From Syntrophobacterales bacterium (GTDB taxonomy: Bacteria > Desulfobacterota > Desulfobaccia > Desulfobaccales > 0-14-0-80-60-11), in the NCBI GenBank assembly GCA_023229795.1, contig JALNYP010000041.1, positions 1-33,831 of the forward strand: DNA of 33,831 nt, read 5' to 3'. Numbering within the stretch: the first letter of the stretch is position 1; each line of letters opens with the position of its first letter. The position numbers and the translations under genes were made by a program. A model generated the notes under the pieces. The model searched no databases, had not been told where the DNA came from, and was given only the letters and a program-made list of their open reading frames with translations. Below, in pieces: positions 1 through 8,211 of the stretch.

Positions 1-264
1 GGTAAGCTCCTGAAACCCAACCGCCGCGGCTCCCGCCCCCGCTTATACCGCCCCGCCGATATTCAGCTCATCTTCGAGATCAAGCGCCTCCGGGACGAAG
101 AAAAACTCAGCCTGGCAGCCATGCGCCGCCAGATGAACCACAAACCCGAGCAGCATCGCTTCGTGCCCCCGCGGCCCCTGCCCGTCCCCCTGGACAATCA
201 GGTCATGACCCTGCTGAAGACCATCCGGGACGAACTCCTGGCCTTAAAAGACCTCCTGGAATAG
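1..264 (+). CDS. MerR-family transcriptional regulator, 3' end only
   Basis: The reading frame is open from the first base and ends at TAG 262-264, giving the last 87 residues of a protein that starts outside the window. The visible part contains RLYRPADIQLIFEIKRL, the typical second half of a MerR winged helix-turn-helix where a Tyr/Arg wing precedes the helix that leads to the dimerisation region. It is followed by LSLAAMRRQM and a leucine-rich C-terminal helix (TLLKTIRDELLALKDLLE) suited to coiled-coil dimerisation. No metal-binding cysteines appear in this part, so it resembles the MlrA-like or cofactor-free MerR proteins common in Desulfobacterota rather than a metal sensor. Its target cannot be told from the fragment. 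The stop codon is also the first three bases of a palindromic repeat. Confidence 0.7.
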   Translation, partial: GKLLKPNRRGSRPRLYRPADIQLIFEIKRLRDEEKLSLAAMRRQMNHKPEQHRFVPPRPLPVPLDNQVMTLLKTIRDELLALKDLLE

Positions 265-291
265 GGGCACAGGCGTCTCGCCTGTGCAGCC
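262..291. repeat. Palindromic hairpin starting at a TAG stop codon
   Basis: A perfect 9-bp stem, GCACAGGCG at 267-275 and CGCCTGTGC at 279-287, closes a 3-base loop (TCT). It is preceded by TAGGG, whose TAG is the stop codon of the upstream gene. No T-run follows, so it is not a standard intrinsic terminator. It has the same layout (TAGGGGC plus a 7-9 bp GC-rich stem with a very small loop) as palindromes near 13834, 29884 and 31926, which suggests a dispersed REP-like family. Confidence 0.6.
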
Positions 292-627
292 CCACCGATA
301 GGCCGACTCCTGGCCGCCATCGCCAACTATCCATAAAAAAAATGCCCCGAGGATGGTTTTTCTTAAACGAATGCCTATCTTTTAATTAACAATTTTGTCA
401 TTGGTCTCCAAGTAAGTGGCCATCTAGTCCTCAGGACGCCGGTCTATCTCCCAGTATCCTTTAATCTCCTTGCCACGGAGACCAAATTTCTGCGGCACCG
501 AAAAAAATCCGCCACTTTTGTCTTAAGTCAAGGTTCCGCGGCCGAGGCGGCATTAAATTACTGACAACGATGCAGTTGGCAAGCTCAATCAAAGAATTTT
601 AGAAATACAAAATTCAGGAGGTTACCC
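292..627. other. Gene-free upstream region of hcp
   Basis: About 335 bases of mixed composition with no convincing gene. It must hold the promoter of hcp, but I see no clean -35/-10 pair and no clear palindromic FNR/HcpR-type operator. The only firm signal is the Shine-Dalgarno AGGAGG at 616-621, six bases ahead of the hcp start codon. Confidence 0.5.
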
Positions 628-2256
628 ATGTTTTGTTATCAATGTGAACAGGCGGCCAAAGGCAAGGGGTGCGAGATTCAGGGTGTGTGCGGTAAAAATC
701 CCGAGGTCGCGGCCCTGCAGGACTTACTGATCTATAGTCTCCAGGGCTTGTCCCAGGTGGCGGTGGCCGGCCGCCAGGTCGGCGTCAGCGACCGGGACGT
801 CAACGTCTTTACCTGCGAGGCCGCGTTTTCCACGCTGACCAACGTAGACTTCGACCCCGACCGCCTGGTGAAGCTGATCCGTAAGAGCGTCGAACTCCGG
901 GAAGGGCTGAAACAGAAAGTCATAAAAGCCGGGGGTAAGGTGGAGTTCGCCGCCGGCCCGGCCGCCCTGAAGCCCGAAGCCACCCTGGACGGCCTCCTCA
1001 AGCAGGCCGAAACAGTGGGTCTCAAATCTTATCCCGCCGCGGATGCCGATATCCTGGCCCTCAAGCACACCCTGCTCTTCGGTATCAAAGGGGTCTGCGC
1101 CTACGCCGACCACGCCCGGATTTTGGGGCAGGAAGACGAGAAGGTCTACGCCTTCATCCACGAGGGTCTGGCCGCCACCGCCGACCCCAACCTGGGCTTG
1201 AACGAGATGCTGGGCCTGGTGCTCAAATGCGGCGAAATCAACTTGCGCACCATGGAGCTGTTGGACGCGGCCAACACCGGCCACTACGGCCACCCCGTGC
1301 CCACCCAGGTGCCCCTGGGCCACAAAAAGGGCAAGGCCATCCTGGTTTCCGGCCACGATCTCCTGGACCTGGAAGAAATCCTCAAACAGAGCGAAGGCAA
1401 AGGCATCTACGTTTATACCCATGGCGAGATGCTCCCTTGCCACGGCTATCCCGCCCTCAAGAAGTATCCCCATTTCTACGGCCACTTCGGCACTGCCTGG
1501 CAGAACCAGGCCAAGGAATTCCCCCAGTTCCCCGGCGCCATCGTCATGACCACCAACTGCATCCAGCGGCCCCAGGAGGTCTATGCCCCCAACCTGTTCA
1601 CCCGGGGCCTGGTGGGCTGGCCCGGCATCACCCACATCCCGGACCTCAACTTCAAGCCGGTGATTGACAAAGCCCTGGCCATGCCGGGCTTTGCCGAAGA
1701 CAGCAATGGCAAATCCGTCATGGTCGGCTTTGGCCGGAACGCCGTCCTGGGCGTGGCGGGAACGGTCATCGAGGCCGTCAAGAACAAGCAGATTCGCCAC
1801 TTCTTTCTGGTGGGCGGCTGCGACGGGGCCAAACCCACCCGCAACTACTACACCGAGTTCGTGGAAAAGGTCCCCAAGGATTGCGTGGTTTTGACCCTGG
1901 CCTGCGGCAAGTTCCGCTTCTTTGACAAGGAAATGGGCGATATCGGCGGCATCCCGCGGCTGTTGGATGTGGGTCAGTGCAACGATGCCTACTCTGCGGT
2001 GCAGATCGCGGTGGCCCTGGCCAACGCCTTCGGAGTCGGAGTCAACGATCTGCCCCTGTCCCTGGTCCTGTCCTGGTACGAGCAGAAGGCCGTAGCGATT
2101 CTGTTGACCCTGCTTTTCCTCGGCATCAGGAACTTCCGCCTGGGGCCGTCCCTGCCGGCCTTTATCACCCCCAACGTCCTGGATGTGCTGGTGAAAAACT
2201 TTGACATCAAGCCTATTACCACCCCGGACGAGGACCTGAAGGCTATCCTGGGCTAA
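628..2256 (+). CDS. hcp: Hydroxylamine reductase / hybrid cluster protein, class I
   Basis: This 542-residue protein matches the usual length and sequence of Hcp (prismane protein), a cytoplasmic iron-sulfur enzyme that reduces hydroxylamine in vitro and acts in nitric oxide and nitrosative stress defence. The N-terminal cysteines are Cys3, Cys6, Cys15 and Cys21 (C-x2-C-x8-C-x5-C), the spacing of class I Hcp from strict anaerobes, which bind a [4Fe-4S] cluster; enterobacterial class II proteins use a different spacing. Candidate ligands of the hybrid Fe-S-O cluster are Cys311 (TTNCIQRP), Cys398 (GGCDGAKPTR) and Cys426 (LACGKFR). The start is set by AGGAGG six bases upstream. No NADH-dependent reductase partner (hcr) is adjacent, as is usual for class I. 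A strong terminator follows, so the gene is probably monocistronic. Confidence 0.97.
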   Translation: MFCYQCEQAAKGKGCEIQGVCGKNPEVAALQDLLIYSLQGLSQVAVAGRQVGVSDRDVNVFTCEAAFSTLTNVDFDPDRLVKLIRKSVELREGLKQKVIKAGGKVEFAAGPAALKPEATLDGLLKQAETVGLKSYPAADADILALKHTLLFGIKGVCAYADHARILGQEDEKVYAFIHEGLAATADPNLGLNEMLGLVLKCGEINLRTMELLDAANTGHYGHPVPTQVPLGHKKGKAILVSGHDLLDLEEILKQSEGKGIYVYTHGEMLPCHGYPALKKYPHFYGHFGTAWQNQAKEFPQFPGAIVMTTNCIQRPQEVYAPNLFTRGLVGWPGITHIPDLNFKPVIDKALAMPGFAEDSNGKSVMVGFGRNAVLGVAGTVIEAVKNKQIRHFFLVGGCDGAKPTRNYYTEFVEKVPKDCVVLTLACGKFRFFDKEMGDIGGIPRLLDVGQCNDAYSAVQIAVALANAFGVGVNDLPLSLVLSWYEQKAVAILLTLLFLGIRNFRLGPSLPAFITPNVLDVLVKNFDIKPITTPDEDLKAILG

Positions 2257-2275
2257 CCCGGCCTGATACAATGAC

Positions 2276-2304
2276 AGGGACCCGTTGCTCCGGGTCCCTT
2301 TTTT
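2276..2304 (+). terminator. Intrinsic terminator after hcp
   Basis: A perfect 9-bp GC-rich stem (AGGGACCCG 2276-2284 with CGGGTCCCT 2291-2299) and a 6-base loop are followed directly by a run of six T residues (2299-2304). It lies 20 bases past the hcp stop codon. Confidence 0.92.
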
Positions 2305-2420
2305 ATGGCGCGGGCGCCTCTTTGCTTCCACCCGCATGACAACTTTCAATCGATGCTTATATTTAGACCAGCCTTATCGGCTGATTGGCAGATCAGACAC
2401 ATTCCCGAACCTAATTGGTT

Positions 2421-4046
2421 ATGAAATCCCCCGCCTCAGCCTGGAGTCCGTTTGCGTATCCGGTATTCCGGTGGCTATGGATTGCCACCGTGGTTTCCAA
2501 TATCGGCACCTTTATGCAAAGCGTGGGGGCCGCCTGGCTCATGACCTCCCTGTCCAAATCCCCGGTATTGGTGGCCCTGGTGCAATCCGCCAGCATTTTC
2601 CCCATGTTCCTGTTGGCGCTGCCTGCCGGGGCCTTGGCCGACATCATCGATCGCCGCCGGCTGCTGCTGGTGACTCAGGCCTGGATGATGGTTGCCGCGG
2701 CGTTGCTGGCGGCTCTGACCTTTCTGGGGGCCACCACGCCCTGGCTGCTTTTGAGTTTTACCTTTTTATTGGGACTGGGCGCGGCCATGAATGCTCCCGC
2801 CTGGCAGGCCATCGTGCCCGAACTGGTGCCTCGCGCCGAACTGACCCAGGCCATCTCTCTGAACAGCGCCGGTTTCAATGTCTCCCGGGCGGTAGGCCCC
2901 GCGGCCGGAGGCGTCATCGTGGCCCTGGCTGGCGCGGCGGCCACCTTCGCCTTGAACGCCGTTTCTTTCCTGGGGGTCATGATCGTCCTGTACTGGTGGC
3001 CCCGGCCGCTCACTGACACCACCTTGCCGGCCGAACGCATGCTCGCAGGCATGCGCAGCGGCTTGCGCTATGTGCGCCACTCTCCGGGATTGCAGGCCGT
3101 GCTCTGGCGCAGCGGGATTTTCACCCTGTTTTCCTGTTCACTTTGGGCCCTGCTCCCGCTGGTGGTCCGCTACGAATTAGGAGGCAGCTCCGCCGACTAC
3201 GGCATCCTCTGGGGCTGCTTCGGCGCCGGCGCGGTGGCCGGGGCCGCGCTGATGCCGCTGCTGCAGCGGCGTTTCCCCGGTGAGGTCTTATTAGCCGGCA
3301 TGACTTTGATTGCCGCGGCCATGATCGCGGTCGTCGCCCTGGTGCCCCACATGTCCGCTTTGGCGGTGGCCATGGTGCTTAGCGGGACCGCCTGGCTGGT
3401 GATGCTTTCCACCTTCAATGTGGCCATCCAAGTTGCAGTCCCGGCGTGGGTCCGGGCCCGGGTCCTGGCCGTTTACATGCTCGTCTTCGCCGGCACCCTA
3501 AGCAGCGGCAGCGCCGGCTGGGGCGCGGTGGCCACCCATCAAGGCCTCAAAGCCGCCCTGCTGTTCTCGGCCGGGGGGCTGGTCCTGGTGGGGCTCCTGG
3601 CCATCCTCCGCTACCCCGTTAAGATCGACGCGGAATCAGACCTGACCCCCTCCCTGCATTGGCCCGAACCCCACCTGGAATTGGAGCCCCGCCCCGAACA
3701 GGGACCGGTGTTGGTGACCGTGGAGTATCTCATCGATCCGGGACAAGCCAAACCCTTCGCCCAGGCCATGCGAGCCTTGAGTCACATCCGGCGCCGGGAC
3801 GGAGCCATCCGCTGGGGTCTGTTTCAGGACACCGGTTCTCCCGGGCGTTTCCTTGAGACCTTCATCGTGGAGACCTGGATGGAACACCTGCGCCAACACG
3901 CCCGGATCACCAAGGCCGACCGGGCCCTGGAAGGACAGGCCTTCTCTTTTCATACCGCCGGAGGCCTGCCTCGGGTCGATCATTACCTCTATGCCTATGG
4001 CCGGCGGGGCCGGGACCGCCGCAAATTTATGCGCAGCCTCAAGTAG
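2421..4046 (+). CDS. MFS exporter (MFS_3 / EntS-like) with C-terminal soluble domain
   Basis: The protein (541 residues from ATG 2421; a TTG two codons earlier is possible) is an inner-membrane major facilitator of the MFS_3 type, related to the enterobactin exporter EntS. The first ~400 residues are strongly hydrophobic with about twelve membrane segments. The MFS loop 2-3 motif appears as LPAGALADIIDRRRLL. A charged, non-membrane tail of about 120 residues follows, containing VTVEYLIDPGQAKPF and an alpha/beta pattern reminiscent of antibiotic-biosynthesis-monooxygenase-like ferredoxin folds; long tails of this sort occur in the MFS_3 family. The substrate cannot be predicted. No clear Shine-Dalgarno precedes the start. 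The next gene begins 29 bases downstream with a good ribosome binding site, so the two are probably co-transcribed. Confidence 0.85.
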   Translation: MKSPASAWSPFAYPVFRWLWIATVVSNIGTFMQSVGAAWLMTSLSKSPVLVALVQSASIFPMFLLALPAGALADIIDRRRLLLVTQAWMMVAAALLAALTFLGATTPWLLLSFTFLLGLGAAMNAPAWQAIVPELVPRAELTQAISLNSAGFNVSRAVGPAAGGVIVALAGAAATFALNAVSFLGVMIVLYWWPRPLTDTTLPAERMLAGMRSGLRYVRHSPGLQAVLWRSGIFTLFSCSLWALLPLVVRYELGGSSADYGILWGCFGAGAVAGAALMPLLQRRFPGEVLLAGMTLIAAAMIAVVALVPHMSALAVAMVLSGTAWLVMLSTFNVAIQVAVPAWVRARVLAVYMLVFAGTLSSGSAGWGAVATHQGLKAALLFSAGGLVLVGLLAILRYPVKIDAESDLTPSLHWPEPHLELEPRPEQGPVLVTVEYLIDPGQAKPFAQAMRALSHIRRRDGAIRWGLFQDTGSPGRFLETFIVETWMEHLRQHARITKADRALEGQAFSFHTAGGLPRVDHYLYAYGRRGRDRRKFMRSLK

Positions 4047-4075
4047 CCGGGCATGGCTGAGATAAGGAGGATCTC

Positions 4076-4486
4076 ATGAATCTAATAATGAGCAGACTCT
4101 CCCTGGTTTTTGTAGCCGGTTGTTTCGGTGCCCTCTGGAACAGTTTGGCAGTCTGGTTGTTCGGCTGGCTCGGGATCGCCCCGGCCCTGGGCGTCCATAT
4201 CGCCCCGGCCTTAACCCCGGCCTTCCTTTATCCCCGGCTGGTCTGGGGCGGCCTCTGGGGGCTGCTGTTCCTCGTGCCCCTGGGGCGGCTGTCCTGGCCC
4301 GCCAAGGGGGTAATTTTCAGTCTGGGGCCTACCCTGGTGCAGCTCTTCATAGTCTTTCCCCTCCAGGCCCATAAAGGCGTCCTGGGCCTGCAATTGGGCT
4401 ATCTCACGCCCCTGTTAGTGGTGTTCTACAATGCCGTCTGGGGATGGACCGCCGGCTTTTGGCTGCAAAGGGCCCATTACCGCTAA
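4076..4486 (+). CDS. Small four-helix membrane protein, paralogue 1 of a tandem pair
   Basis: I do not recognise a named family. The 136-residue protein is almost entirely hydrophobic, with about four predicted membrane segments and short loops. It is clearly homologous to the protein at 4639-5043: both share SLIFxAG/SLVFVAG at the start, APALTP, a WGGxWxxLFLxP segment, SLGxTLVQL, the MLGLELGY/VLGLQLGY motif and an N/VIWGxxxGFWL ending. The start is fixed by AAGGAGG five bases ahead of ATG 4076. It follows the MFS gene closely. With no polar catalytic motif, a structural, small-channel or accessory role is possible, but function is unknown. Confidence 0.8.
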   Translation: MNLIMSRLSLVFVAGCFGALWNSLAVWLFGWLGIAPALGVHIAPALTPAFLYPRLVWGGLWGLLFLVPLGRLSWPAKGVIFSLGPTLVQLFIVFPLQAHKGVLGLQLGYLTPLLVVFYNAVWGWTAGFWLQRAHYR

Positions 4487-4638
4487 AGCCGGGATGCTGA
4501 GGTTTTAAAAAAATTTCCCCCGCCCGTACCTCGGATGCCTTTAGGTTTCTTGCATAATCCTTTTGGCGCGGGGCCGGATATATTTTATAATTTTCAGATT
4601 GCTACCTTCTCTGGATTGCTCGGAGGCGAGTCGCTCCC

Positions 4639-5043
4639 ATGAACAATTTCTATCGCAAGCTCAGTCTGATCTTTACTGCGGGCGCGGTCGGCGGCCTGCT
4701 CAAGGCCGTGGTGGCTTGGGCTTTCGGTGCGGTGGGCCTCAATGCACTCTTGGGATTCCCCATGGCCCCGGCTCTGACCCCCATGTGGATTTATCAGCAT
4801 ATGGTCTGGGGCGGCATCTGGGCTTTCCTGTTCTTGCTGCCTTTTTCGGGGTCCTACTACGTGAGAGGCGCGTTGTACAGCTTGGGCCAAACACTGGTGC
4901 AGCTGTTGGTCATTTTTCCGAAGATGCAGAAAGGTATGTTGGGGTTGGAGTTGGGATATATGGCTCCGATCCTGGTCACCTTCTTCGGAGTAATCTGGGG
5001 CCTGGCTACCGGGTTTTGGTTGAAGTTTTCCCGGGAAGGCTGA
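4639..5043 (+). CDS. Small four-helix membrane protein, paralogue 2 of a tandem pair
   Basis: This 134-residue protein is the second member of the tandem pair, with about four membrane segments and the shared motifs APALTP, MVWGGIWAFLFLLP, LGQTLVQL and MLGLELGYMAPI. The invariant APALTP and QL/LGY stretches lie at the same positions in both copies, so they are probably important for folding or function. GGAGG at 4622-4626 lies 12 bases ahead of ATG 4639, a rather long spacing. The 152-base gap after paralogue 1 is AT-richer than its surroundings and may hold a separate promoter. The gene is followed 44 bases later by a secreted protein that may belong to the same unit. Function unknown. Confidence 0.8.
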   Translation: MNNFYRKLSLIFTAGAVGGLLKAVVAWAFGAVGLNALLGFPMAPALTPMWIYQHMVWGGIWAFLFLLPFSGSYYVRGALYSLGQTLVQLLVIFPKMQKGMLGLELGYMAPILVTFFGVIWGLATGFWLKFSREG

Positions 5044-5087
5044 GTAGTCCATCACCAACTTCCGTATCCCTATCATAGGAGACTTTC

Positions 5088-5615
5088 ATGGCCGATTATC
5101 TCCCCCAAAGGCTGAAGTTTAAACCGGCTATCCTGCTGTTTCTTTCACTGTTCCTCTTCGGCGCCACCCTGGCGGCCCGGGCGGACGTGGTCCATTTCAA
5201 AGAATTGTTGCCCCTGGTGGATATCAAAATTCCCGGCTGGGCCATGGAGGGCAAACCCAGCGGCACCACCCTGAAGCAGGGTAATGTCATGGTAAGCGAA
5301 GCCCGGGCCTCATTTAAGTCCGGGGATAAGACCCTGGAGGTCATCATCATGGACTTTTTGGGCAAGCCGATCCCGTTTGTGATGGGACAGCAACTCGAAA
5401 TGGAGAGCAACGAAGAGACCATTCGCACTATCGAGATTCAGGGGTTCAAGGCCATGGAATCCTTGCGGCCGCAGGACAAGCAGGGAGAATTGAATATCAG
5501 CGTGGCGGATCGCTTCTGGGTGAAAATCGACGGTGAAGGCATCGACAATCTCGACGTCTTAAAGACCGTCGCCCAACAGATGGATCTGAAAAAGCTGGCC
5601 AGTTTGGCCAAGTAG
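5088..5615 (+). CDS. Exported protein of unknown function
   Basis: The 175-residue protein has a basic N-terminus and a hydrophobic core (PAILLFLSLFLFGATLA) ending in a plausible signal peptidase site, AARA before DVV, so the mature protein of about 140 residues is probably periplasmic. The mature part is hydrophilic with mixed alpha/beta character and has no cysteine and no motif I can assign. ATAGGAGA lies just ahead of ATG 5088. It follows the two small membrane proteins on the same strand and could be a periplasmic partner, but that is only positional. No function is proposed. Confidence 0.78.
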   Translation: MADYLPQRLKFKPAILLFLSLFLFGATLAARADVVHFKELLPLVDIKIPGWAMEGKPSGTTLKQGNVMVSEARASFKSGDKTLEVIIMDFLGKPIPFVMGQQLEMESNEETIRTIEIQGFKAMESLRPQDKQGELNISVADRFWVKIDGEGIDNLDVLKTVAQQMDLKKLASLAK

Positions 5616-5705
5616 CGGCACAGGCTCGGCCGGCGTCAGCAAGGCCTCGGCGGAATCGCCATAACCGCCACCCTTTTCCTGGCGGGCTGAGACAGGCGGG
5701 TTAAC

Positions 5706-6770
5706 ATGCTTCGTAAGCTGGAACTCTGGGGCTCACCGCAGGAATTGGGTCGCCGCCACGGGCAGATCCTGGCCGCCGACATCCGGCTGCTGCGCCGGAC
5801 CCTCCTGACTTACCTGGCTCACATCAGCCTCTATGCCGGGGCCCTGCCCCTGTTCGGTCTTTTGAAGTGGCTGGCCCGGGGTTTTTGGCCCCAGGTGCCG
5901 CCGCATCTGCAACAGGAAATGGCCGCCATTGCCGCCGGGGCCGGCGTCAGCCTGGGCGGCGTGCTGCTTCTCAATGTGATCGACGACCTGGCCAACAACA
6001 GCCCCCGCTGCTCGGCCCTGGCCGTGGAGAACGGTGAGGCGCCGGGAACCTGCCTCATGGGGCGCAATCTGGACTATCCGGTATTCACCGAGCCCTTAAC
6101 CCGCCTCCAGACCCTCTTCCTCCTGGAGCCGCAGCAGGGGCAAGCCCTGGCCTCCCTGGCCTGGCCGGGTTATGTGGGCGTCTGCACCGGCCTCAACCGG
6201 GCCGGCGTGGCCCTGGCCCAGCTTTCGGCCGTGAGCCGGGACCGCAGCCTCAAAGGCACCCCTGCGGCCCTCCGGTTCCGCCTGGCCCTGGAACAGGGAG
6301 ACACGGTGGCCGCGGTGGCCGCCCAGGTCCTCCGGGAGCCCGGCACCATCGGCAACAATCTCCTCCTCTGCGGGCCCCAAGAGGCCCTGGTGCTCGAACT
6401 CTCCGCCCGCCGCGGGGCCGTCCGCCATCCCCGCCACGGGGTGCTCACGGCCACCAACCATTACCAGAGCCCGGCCATGCTTGACCTGAAGGGACGTTTC
6501 CCTTCTCCCCCGCCTTATTCCGTGATCTCCTCTGACCAGTTCTCCGAGGCCTACAGCCAGGCCCGCAACCAGCGGCTCCAGGAGCTGGCCCGCGACCGCC
6601 ATCTGGGGCCAGAGGATCTCCAGCGTATCCTCGCCGACCCCCAGGTCGCCAATGCCGGGACCGCGGTCTGCACCGTCTTTCGCCCGGCTGACCGGGTCCT
6701 GTGGGTGGCCCGGGGAGAGGCGCCGCCGGTCAGCCAGGGCCCTTTTGAGGCCATAAACCTCTGGAATTGA
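5706..6770 (+). CDS. C45-type Ntn hydrolase (acyl-CoA:6-APA acyltransferase-like)
   Basis: The 354-residue protein looks like an Ntn-fold hydrolase of the peptidase C45 / acyltransferase type. The likely nucleophile is Cys102 in NSPRCSALAVEN, followed after a short loop by LMGRNLDYP (about residues 117-125), the pair of motifs that marks this fold; GxNRAGVALAQL and a late ATNHY segment (about residue 250) also fit. These enzymes cleave or transfer amide-linked acyl groups; the substrate here is unknown. The N-terminal ~100 residues form helices (PQELGRRHGQIL is typical) and would have to be removed if the enzyme matures by autoproteolysis at Cys102, which the sequence alone does not prove. 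No signal peptide is evident. It stands alone between spacers. Confidence 0.78.
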   Translation: MLRKLELWGSPQELGRRHGQILAADIRLLRRTLLTYLAHISLYAGALPLFGLLKWLARGFWPQVPPHLQQEMAAIAAGAGVSLGGVLLLNVIDDLANNSPRCSALAVENGEAPGTCLMGRNLDYPVFTEPLTRLQTLFLLEPQQGQALASLAWPGYVGVCTGLNRAGVALAQLSAVSRDRSLKGTPAALRFRLALEQGDTVAAVAAQVLREPGTIGNNLLLCGPQEALVLELSARRGAVRHPRHGVLTATNHYQSPAMLDLKGRFPSPPPYSVISSDQFSEAYSQARNQRLQELARDRHLGPEDLQRILADPQVANAGTAVCTVFRPADRVLWVARGEAPPVSQGPFEAINLWN

Positions 6771-7030
6771 CGCAGCCCCGGTCTGCCGCCGCGCCAGACC
6801 GCCCGCATCAGGTATTACCTGGCTCGCCCTTGCCAGGAAAAGAGTTTCATCAGGAGAGCCCTGCGACGGTCTCATTCTGATTGGCGTTCATAAAAGTAAT
6901 TTATCTTTTGCAGGAGCGGACCTGGATGTCCGCCCTCAATTTAGGCTCACAGACAGGTGCGCCCGTGCGGGCCAGGCCTTTCTCCTCTCGATGAGCAGTC
7001 TCATGACTCACTTACCGGCTCCAATCCGCC
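6771..7030. other. Spacer between the C45 hydrolase gene and the tRNA-Arg promoter
   Basis: About 260 bases with no convincing gene. It has mixed composition and contains several short imperfect palindromes, none with a terminator-like T-run. Confidence 0.5.
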
Positions 7031-7058
7031 TTGACAGCGGACCTGAATCTGATATCAT
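7031..7058 (+). promoter_or_regulatory. Sigma-70-type promoter of tRNA-Arg
   Basis: A perfect -35 box TTGACA (7031-7036) is separated by 16 bases from TATCAT (7053-7058). The -10 box ends 10 bases before the first base of the mature tRNA, so transcription would start just upstream of it. Confidence 0.82.
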
Positions 7059-7068
7059 TTTTTTACGC

Positions 7069-7145
7069 GGGCGATTAGCTCAGGTGGATAGAGCGTTGGT
7101 CTCCGGAACCAAAGGCCGGGCGTTCGAGTCGCCCATCGCCCGCCA
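7069..7145 (+). tRNA. tRNA-Arg, anticodon CCG
   Basis: The cloverleaf is complete. The acceptor stem pairs GGGCGAT (7069-7075) with ATCGCCC (7135-7141). The D-stem is GCTC/GAGC, the anticodon stem TTGGT/ACCAA encloses CTCCGGA with anticodon CCG (reads CGG), and the T-stem GGGCG/CGCCC encloses TTCGAGT. G is the discriminator base and CCA is encoded in the DNA (7143-7145). CGG is a frequent arginine codon in this GC-rich window. Confidence 0.97.
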
Positions 7146-7154
7146 AAGAATTTC

Positions 7155-7190
7155 AAGGGGTTAGCTCAAAAGGCTGACCCCTTTGCTTTT
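7155..7190 (+). terminator. Intrinsic terminator after tRNA-Arg
   Basis: An 11-bp stem, AAGGGGTTAGC 7155-7165 with GCTGACCCCTT 7173-7183 (one G-T wobble), encloses a 7-base loop and is followed by TTGCTTTT. It lies between the tRNA and the stress-protein gene. Confidence 0.85.
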
Positions 7191-7227
7191 ACCTCAAAAT
7201 TCATTCCCACACCCAACGAGGTGCAAA

Positions 7228-8073
7228 ATGAAAATTCTGGTCGCCGTTGATAAAACCGAAGAATCCCGGGTGGCCTTGCGTTATGCTTGTCATCTGATGG
7301 AACATTTTACCGCCATTGTAGACGCCCTCTATGTCAAACCGGATGTAGTGGAAACCGTGACCGGAGGAGGCGGGTACGCGCCTTTCACCACCAAACGCGA
7401 GGTGGCGCGGGAAATTGAACAAGAGGCGGAGAAAACGGTGGAGGAGATCGTTGAGGGTTGCCAAATCTGCGTGGGCAGGCGCATTCCCTGCAACCCCTTC
7501 GTCGCGGTTGGAGACCCCGCGGACGAGATTCTCAACGCGGCCAATCGAGATTACTACGATATGATCGTCTTAGGTTCCCAAGGCAGGTCTTTGCTCCGGG
7601 GTCTCCTGCTGGGGACGGTGCACGCCAAGATCCTGCACCACGCCCGGCAGCCGGTGCTAATCCTGCGCAATTTCCGGCCCATCCAAAAGATCCTGGTGGC
7701 TTATCGCGGGTCCCAATGCGACCAGGGGGCCCTGGAGTTTATCGCCCCGCTCTTTGCCAAGAAAAAGCCGGAAATCACGGTTCTGCATGTCCAAGAAACG
7801 GAGCGGGGGGAGTCCGAGGAGTTTGCCGAGACCTGCCTGATGACCGGGGACGAGACTCTGCGGCGGTACGGATACGCTCCCGTCAAGAAGATGGCCAAAG
7901 GCGACTTCGTGGACGAAATTCTCAAGGCGGTGGCGATAGAGCGCTATGATCTCCTGGTTCTCGGAGCTTATGGCCATAAGCTTCCGAAATACCTAAAGGT
8001 CATCAGTGACGAAGCCCTGAACCTGGTGAGGCTAACCACTCGCCCCGTCCTGGTTTACCGGGAGGTTAAATAA
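7228..8073 (+). CDS. Tandem universal stress protein (UspA family)
   Basis: The 281-residue cytoplasmic protein has two Usp domains. The first (about 1-150) begins MKILVAVDKTEESR and ends with LGSQGRSLLRGLLLGTVHAKI and PVLILR, which carries the G-x2-G-x9-G/S ATP-binding pattern. The second (about 155-281) begins KILVAYRGS and ends LGAYGHKLPKYLKV and RPVLVYREV, where the ATP motif is degenerate. The first half is therefore probably nucleotide-binding and the second half not. ATG 7228 is chosen because GAGGTG stands five bases upstream and the protein then starts at the conserved beta strand; an in-frame start at 7183 would lie inside the tRNA terminator. The family helps survival under stress or growth arrest; the specific partner is unknown. 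Confidence 0.92.
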   Translation: MKILVAVDKTEESRVALRYACHLMEHFTAIVDALYVKPDVVETVTGGGGYAPFTTKREVAREIEQEAEKTVEEIVEGCQICVGRRIPCNPFVAVGDPADEILNAANRDYYDMIVLGSQGRSLLRGLLLGTVHAKILHHARQPVLILRNFRPIQKILVAYRGSQCDQGALEFIAPLFAKKKPEITVLHVQETERGESEEFAETCLMTGDETLRRYGYAPVKKMAKGDFVDEILKAVAIERYDLLVLGAYGHKLPKYLKVISDEALNLVRLTTRPVLVYREVK

Positions 8074-8211
8074 GCCGGGTACAAGCGCAAACTTCCTCTT
8101 TCGATAGAAATCATTTAGGAAACCCTAGCCAGTCCCGGCCACTCCACATTCTTTTCTCAGGCCAGACGAGGCGCGCCGGCGCGGCCAGGCCGCGGTGGAG
8201 GTGGGTTTGCT

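Noticed and set aside
292..627. HcpR or FNR-type operator upstream of hcp
   Set aside because: I looked for a TTGACxxxxGTCAA or TTGATxxxxATCAA-like palindrome and did not find a convincing one.
724..2349. 541-codon open frame on the minus strand opposite hcp
   Set aside because: It mirrors the hcp coding sequence, has no family resemblance or ribosome binding site, and is explained by GC-rich codon use.
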